Source: Syntrophobacterales bacterium (lineage in GTDB: Bacteria > Desulfobacterota > Syntrophia > Syntrophales > UBA6807). From it: DNA of 9,784 bases. Of the stretch, positions 6,106 through 9,784 are shown in pieces; the stretch's first letter is position 1, and each line of letters opens with the position of its first letter. Both the position numbers and the translations under genes were made by a program. The stretch spans positions 1 to 9,784 of the forward strand of contig JAGGSD010000061.1 of NCBI GenBank assembly GCA_021159265.1, given 5' to 3'. Under the pieces are notes generated by a model. That model saw only the letters and a list, made by a program, of their open reading frames with translations, had not been told where the DNA came from and did no database searches.

Positions 6106-6473
6106 TATTCAACGTAACTACTCAGGTTGACAGGTTCAAGCCTGCCCTGGCGCGACTTGATGCGTATTCCCGTACAATCGCACTGAATGTTGTGTCCGGA
6201 GTTTCTACGCAATGGGACCGGGAAGCCAGGTCTGGGCCAGGGGTTCACAGTCTTCGGTGAAACTTCGGCGTGAACTCAGTCTTCGGTGAGCTCAGTCGAG
6301 CCGTTCACGGTTAAAAGAGTCCCAATAAATGAGGGGAGGGGAGGTTTTAACCTCCCGACAGGGGCGACTAAAATCACCCCTACCCGTGTTTATTGAGATA
6401 TTACCTGGTTCTCTTCATCCAACTGTTGAACCTTGAACCCCTGAACTGTGAACCTGAGTAGTTACTATTCAAC
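6106..6473. mobile_element. MITE-like element C (body 6114-6465) with perfect 8-bp target duplication
   Basis: The 352-bp body is bounded by inverted ends that match at 19 of the first 20 bases (GTAACTACTCAGGTT, then G or C, then ACAG). A perfect direct repeat TATTCAAC lies immediately outside both ends, at 6106-6113 and 6466-6473, as expected of a transposition target duplication. Inside are a copy of the compound hairpin module (6331-6385), an inverted copy of the GAGCTC / CTTCGG module (about 6250-6308), and about 100 bp of GC-richer sequence (6140-6240) of unknown origin. No transposase is encoded. The first base of the right end completes the korB stop codon. GTAA termini with 8-bp duplications are described for IS66-family elements, so an IS66-like non-autonomous element is inferred. 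Confidence 0.75.
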
Positions 6474-7499
6474 TACCCAGGTATTACCTGAATTAAAGAG
6501 TTGTTCCAGATTACCCTTGCCCTTTTTTTTCTCGACAGAGTCAATCTGCTTTTTCAGCATATCTTCATAAGTATCATTTTTTATATCTCTAAAAACGCCT
6601 ACTGGCGTGGGCATAGATTGATCTTCAGAAAGGCTGGCCAGCATAAATTCCATTGCGGGATGCCCGGCACACTCATCATGGGTGATTAATTCTTTTTGTT
6701 TCTTTCTTCCCGATATGTTAACAACTTTAAAATCATCCCCGGTCCAATCCAATGCCTTATCTGAGTTTTTGCCAAAAATATAAGGCTCTTTGTGTTTCAG
6801 AAAAAGGAGGTTATCACCTCTTTTTCCCGTATCCATAAGTCTCAAATAATCACCATTACTAAAGATATTACAATTTTGATAAACCTCAACAAAAGAAGTG
6901 CCTTTATGTTCAGCAGCCCTTTTGAGAATTTCGGCCAGATGCTCCGGGAACTTGTCTATTGTTCGGGCGACAAAACTTGCCCCCGCCGCCAGCGCCAGTC
7001 GAACAGAGTTAAAAGGATTACCGATTACCCCGTACGGAGAAGACTTTGTCACTTTTCCTCTTCCCGAAGTTGGTGAATACTGTCCCTTGGTTAAGGCATA
7101 AACATGGTTATTAAACAGAATTATGGTAACATCAACATTACGACGGCAAAGATGAATAAAGTGATTGCCGCCTATGCTCAGGCAATCGCCGTCACCGGTT
7201 ATAACAAAAACTTTGAGATGGGGAGCAACTAATTTAATGCCGGTTGCAAAAGCGGGCGCCCTTCCATGAATACAATGCACACCATAGGTATCAATATAAT
7301 AGGAAAACCGGCCCGAACAACCAATGCCTGATACAAACACGAATCTTTCCTTTGGGATCCCTAATTCAGGCAACACCTTTTTCATCTGGGCAAGGATTGA
7401 ATAATTTCCGCATCCAGGACACCAGCGCGGCTCCTGGCCAGATGTAAAATCATCAGGCGCTAATTGCATATGTTTTGTTCTATTTGATTCACCAGCCAT
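6465..7499 (-). CDS. korB: 2-oxoacid:ferredoxin oxidoreductase, beta subunit
   Basis: Thiamine-diphosphate and 4Fe-4S subunit (344 residues) of a 2-oxoacid:ferredoxin oxidoreductase, probably for 2-oxoglutarate. The four cluster cysteines of the family are present: Cys27 and Cys30 in WCPGCG, Cys61 in GIGCSGR and Cys210 in VYQNCNIF. The diphosphate/Mg motif is GDGD (102-105), with Asn130-Asn131 at its far end. HGRAPAFATGIK (78-89) and LTKGQYSPTSGRG (136-148) are typical of the KorB/OorB group. It follows the alpha gene after 3 bp, with GGAAGGA about 6 nt before the ATG. The stop is TAG, followed at once by in-frame TAA; the G of TAG and the TAA belong to mobile element C. No ferredoxin-like subunit is adjacent. 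Substrate preference within the 2-oxoacid family is inferred from similarity only. Confidence 0.93.
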   Translation of the reverse strand: MAGESNRTKHMQLAPDDFTSGQEPRWCPGCGNYSILAQMKKVLPELGIPKERFVFVSGIGCSGRFSYYIDTYGVHCIHGRAPAFATGIKLVAPHLKVFVITGDGDCLSIGGNHFIHLCRRNVDVTIILFNNHVYALTKGQYSPTSGRGKVTKSSPYGVIGNPFNSVRLALAAGASFVARTIDKFPEHLAEILKRAAEHKGTSFVEVYQNCNIFSNGDYLRLMDTGKRGDNLLFLKHKEPYIFGKNSDKALDWTGDDFKVVNISGRKKQKELITHDECAGHPAMEFMLASLSEDQSMPTPVGVFRDIKNDTYEDMLKKQIDSVEKKKGKGNLEQLFNSGNTWVVE

Positions 7500-7502
7500 T
7501 CT

Positions 7503-9332
7503 TTATCCTTCCAATTGTGCCTCTATCGCTTCAATAATATCACTTACTCTCAGAGGCAAGCCTCTGACGCTATTGAAACCTTTTGCATCGACTAAATATT
7601 CTGAACGTATTATTTTAATCAACTGCCCAAGATTTATTTCGGGTATTAACACTTTGTTGAAATTCTTTATGTATTCGCCCAAATTTTGAGGAAGAGGATG
7701 TATCCAGCGCAAATGATACCAGGAAACCTTTAAACCTCTATTCTGAATTTCTTCCATGGCCGTGAACACAGATCCATACGTGCTACCCCAACTGATTACC
7801 AGCAAATCACCTTCAGGCTCACCACAGATTTCAGGATCGTCAACATAATCAGCAATTACTCTAACCTTTTTGTCGCGCAGGCGGACCATCCTGTCATGAT
7901 TTTCAGGATCATACGAAACATTCCCCGAGACGTCTTCCTTTTCCAGACCGCCTATACGATGTTCCAGACCCGGCGTCCCAGGAAGAGCCATCGTCCTGGC
8001 CAGTGTTTCGGGATCACGCTCGTAAGGCTGGTAATTCTCCGGGTTTGTCGCACACTTAACTTCAATTTCAGGGATCTCTTTCAGATTTGGAATCAACCAT
8101 GGTTCAGCGCCGTTTGCAATATATTCATCCGAAAGAAGAATGACCGGCGTCGCGAATTCAAGTGCTATACGACATGCTTCAAAGGTTGCCTTGAAACAGT
8201 CGGTAGAACTTGCCGCCGCGATAACCGGCACAGGCGCCTCTCCGCTCCTTCCATAGAGTGCCTGTAACAAGTCTGCCTGCTCTGTCTTTGTAGGCATACC
8301 GGTGCTCGGTCCACTCCTTTGAACATCAATAATGACGACGGGAAGCTCCGCCATAACTGCGAATCCGAAAAATTCGGATTTTAAGACCATGCCGGGGCCA
8401 CTCGTAGTTGTCACACCCAAAGCGCCGGCATAAGACGCGCCCAGGGCGGAGCCAATTCCTGCGATTTCATCTTCAGCCTGAAAAGTTATCGCATCAAAAT
8501 TACAATATTTTGATAAATCATGCAAAATATCACTGGCGGGTGTAATCGGATAACTGCCTAGGAAAAGCTTCTTGCCTGCTTTCCGCGCAGCAGTTATCAA
8601 ACCAAGTGCAACCGCCTTATTACCGGTAATATTGCGGTATTTGCCGGGCTTTTTATCCGCTTTTTTCACCTTATAGCAAGTTGAAAAATCTTTTGCAGAC
8701 AAGGCATAATCATACCCTGCGTGCAGCGCTTTTTTATTTGCATCAATTAAATCCGGCTTGCTCTCAAATTTTGATTCGATCCACTTTAGTGTATTATCCG
8801 GCGAACAGTTGAACATCCAGTATGCAATCCCCAGGGCGAAAAAGTTCTGTGAGCGGTTTTTTGCTTTAAGAGACAGGGATGATTCTTTTAGAGCCTCCCT
8901 GTTCAATGACGTAATTGGAACCTGAAGAACCTGGTATCCATCAAGCGAATTATCTTTCAGGGGATTTGATCCATATTGGGCCCGCTCCAGGTTACGCTCA
9001 TTAAAGGCGTCTGTATTCACAATAATAATGCCATTGCTTTTCATCTGTTTTAAATTGACTTGTAGCGCCGCAGGATTCATTGCCACCAAAACGTCCAGGG
9101 CATCGCCCGGGGTATGGACAGAACCGCTGCTGAATTGTATTTGAAACCCGGATACACCGAATAAGGTGCCGGCAGGCGCGCGTATTTCCGACGGATAATC
9201 CGGTAAAGTCAGTAGATTATTTCCTGCCAGGGCTACAGCCACAGTAAATTGATCGCCTACCAATTGCATACCATCGCCGGAATCACCCGCAAAACGAATT
9301 GTCACAGTTTGCAACACCTGCATTTTTTTCAT
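7503..9332 (-). CDS. korA: 2-oxoacid:ferredoxin oxidoreductase, fused gamma-alpha subunit
   Basis: Partner of the beta subunit, 609 residues. Residues 1-200 form the gamma domain (FAGDSGDGMQLVGDQF at 14-29, PDYPSEIRAPAGT at 44-56). Residues 235-430 form the pyrimidine-binding alpha domain (GSYPITPAS at 259-267, QAEDEIAGIGSALGAS at 285-300, TTSGPG at 309-314, RSGPSTGMPTKTEQADL at 339-355). Residues 485-609 are the C-terminal transketolase-like domain. The gamma-alpha fusion with a separate beta subunit is the architecture of the KorAB two-subunit class, which oxidises a 2-oxoacid and CoA to acyl-CoA with ferredoxin, or runs in reverse for CO2 fixation. The ATG at 9332 has GAGG about 12 nt upstream; an ATG three codons in is also possible. 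It is first in the operon. Upstream lies repeat DNA with no strong promoter. 2-Oxoglutarate is the likely substrate, but other 2-oxoacids are possible. Confidence 0.93.
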   Translation of the reverse strand: MKKMQVLQTVTIRFAGDSGDGMQLVGDQFTVAVALAGNNLLTLPDYPSEIRAPAGTLFGVSGFQIQFSSGSVHTPGDALDVLVAMNPAALQVNLKQMKSNGIIIVNTDAFNERNLERAQYGSNPLKDNSLDGYQVLQVPITSLNREALKESSLSLKAKNRSQNFFALGIAYWMFNCSPDNTLKWIESKFESKPDLIDANKKALHAGYDYALSAKDFSTCYKVKKADKKPGKYRNITGNKAVALGLITAARKAGKKLFLGSYPITPASDILHDLSKYCNFDAITFQAEDEIAGIGSALGASYAGALGVTTTSGPGMVLKSEFFGFAVMAELPVVIIDVQRSGPSTGMPTKTEQADLLQALYGRSGEAPVPVIAAASSTDCFKATFEACRIALEFATPVILLSDEYIANGAEPWLIPNLKEIPEIEVKCATNPENYQPYERDPETLARTMALPGTPGLEHRIGGLEKEDVSGNVSYDPENHDRMVRLRDKKVRVIADYVDDPEICGEPEGDLLVISWGSTYGSVFTAMEEIQNRGLKVSWYHLRWIHPLPQNLGEYIKNFNKVLIPEINLGQLIKIIRSEYLVDAKGFNSVRGLPLRVSDIIEAIEAQLEG

Positions 9333-9443
9333 AATCAGAATCTTTCCTCTAATCCAGACAAGCCGGGATTAAACAAGATATATTTTTTCTCACGAAAGTA
9401 CGAAAACACGAAAAAAATTAATTTCGCACTTTCTTTTTCCTTC

Positions 9444-9477
9444 GACAGGCCTTCAACCTGTCTACCTGAGTAGCTAC
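9444..9477. repeat. Orphan MITE end upstream of korA
   Basis: Read on the minus strand this starts GTAGCTACTCAGGTAGACAG, one base from the 13-bp element consensus, and continues with a small inverted repeat (GACAGG at 9444-9449, CCTGTC at 9457-9462). It resembles the left end of element C. No partner end is found between here and korA, so it is a solo or truncated end. It lies about 110 bp upstream of the korA start and may have been carried in by rearrangement. Confidence 0.5.
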
Positions 9478-9668
9478 AAATATGTTGCCGTTGGGCAGGG
9501 CACCAATAACAATGACCACAAGACGTGGTTTTCCCTCAGGGAATACCGATAAGATGATTTTATCCGGCCATGCAAAACGAAACGTAAAGATATAAATAAA
9601 GAAACGACATCAATAACTCTGCTGATTTATGATGATTTTCGTTCAAGATCAGGGCATGCGAAAAAAAT
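9478..9668. other. Gene-free stretch, little recognisable
   Basis: No credible gene or RNA is seen. Two small adjacent hairpins occur, ACCAC-aagac-GTGGT (9516-9530) and TTCCC-tca-GGGAA (9531-9543), possibly a degenerate terminator or a repeat remnant. The rest is AT-rich unique sequence. Confidence 0.4.
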
Positions 9669-9669
9669 A

Positions 9670-9738
9670 ACGGTTCGACTGAGCGTTCAACGGTTCGACT
9701 GAGCTCGCCGAAGACCACAGGAATATATTAGATATTCC
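9670..9738. repeat. GGTTCGACTGAGC / GCCGAAGACCACAGG module, free copy
   Basis: CGGTTCGACTGAGC occurs twice in tandem (9671-9684 and 9691-9704) and is followed by GCCGAAGACCACAGG (9707-9721), the same cargo found inside elements A and B and inverted in C. A perfect hairpin GGAATAT-attag-ATATTCC (9720-9738) follows. No GTAACTACTCAGG end is close, so this copy is either outside an element or belongs to one that continues past the window. Confidence 0.55.
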
Positions 9739-9784
9739 GAGGATTATTTTTTGAGCATAACGCAGAGATTGGGCGAAAAGACCT

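Noticed and set aside
6140..6250. Possible gene fragment in the GC-richer interior of element C
   Set aside because: Short frames can be read on both strands but none resembles a known family or has a start signal; left as unknown cargo.
9516..9543. Tandem hairpins as a rho-independent terminator or riboswitch
   Set aside because: No T-run follows on either strand, no c-di-GMP riboswitch consensus is recognisable, and no gene lies nearby for it to serve within the window.

Overview
The window reads as a chromosomal segment of a strict or facultative anaerobe. Three things point that way: an oxygen-sensitive class III ribonucleotide reductase with its radical-SAM activase (nrdD-nrdG), a two-subunit 2-oxoacid:ferredoxin oxidoreductase (korA-korB type), and a zinc-ribbon PilZ protein of a kind common in Desulfobacterota (former Deltaproteobacteria). 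Assignment to Desulfobacterota is an inference from gene content and the style of the intergenic repeats; there is no rRNA or other phylogenetic marker here.

Layout. 1-183: a diverged repeat end, then a good sigma70-type promoter (TTGAGT-17-TATAAT). 184-654 (+): zinc-ribbon/PilZ protein. 656-3439 (-): nrdG and nrdD, an operon with a 3-bp gap, converging on the PilZ gene with one base between the stop codons. Upstream of nrdD, 3481-3541 holds a sigma70-like promoter overlaid by two NrdR-box-like sites spaced 31 bp apart. About 1 kb without genes follows (3542-4548), a patchwork of hairpins, palindromes and a MITE-like element. 4549-4944 (+): PNPOx-like FMN split-barrel protein. 4962-5267: second MITE-like element. 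5298-6104 (+): fumarylacetoacetate hydrolase family protein. 6114-6465: third MITE-like element, the clearest. 6465-9332 (-): korB and korA, an operon with a 3-bp gap. 9333-9784: no gene, an orphan element end and more repeat modules.

The most interesting content is the repeat system. Three intergenic elements (250, 306 and 352 bp) are bounded by inverted GTAACTACTCAGG ends. The 352-bp copy is flanked by a perfect 8-bp direct repeat (TATTCAAC), and the 250-bp copy by a 6/8 match. GTAA termini with 8-bp target duplications are features described for IS66-family elements, so these may be non-autonomous IS66-like MITEs carrying interchangeable palindromic cargo. Removing the 352-bp element and one copy of the duplication on paper restores a junction where the fumarylacetoacetate-hydrolase-family gene and korB converge with directly abutting TAA stop codons. 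The insertion therefore separated two convergent genes without altering either protein, and it changed the korB stop from TAA to TAG.

The genes fit an anaerobic physiology: NrdDG supplies dNTPs without oxygen, and KorAB exchanges electrons between a 2-oxoacid, probably 2-oxoglutarate, and ferredoxin. The PilZ, PNPOx-like and fumarylacetoacetate-hydrolase-family genes have no evident pathway link to them here.
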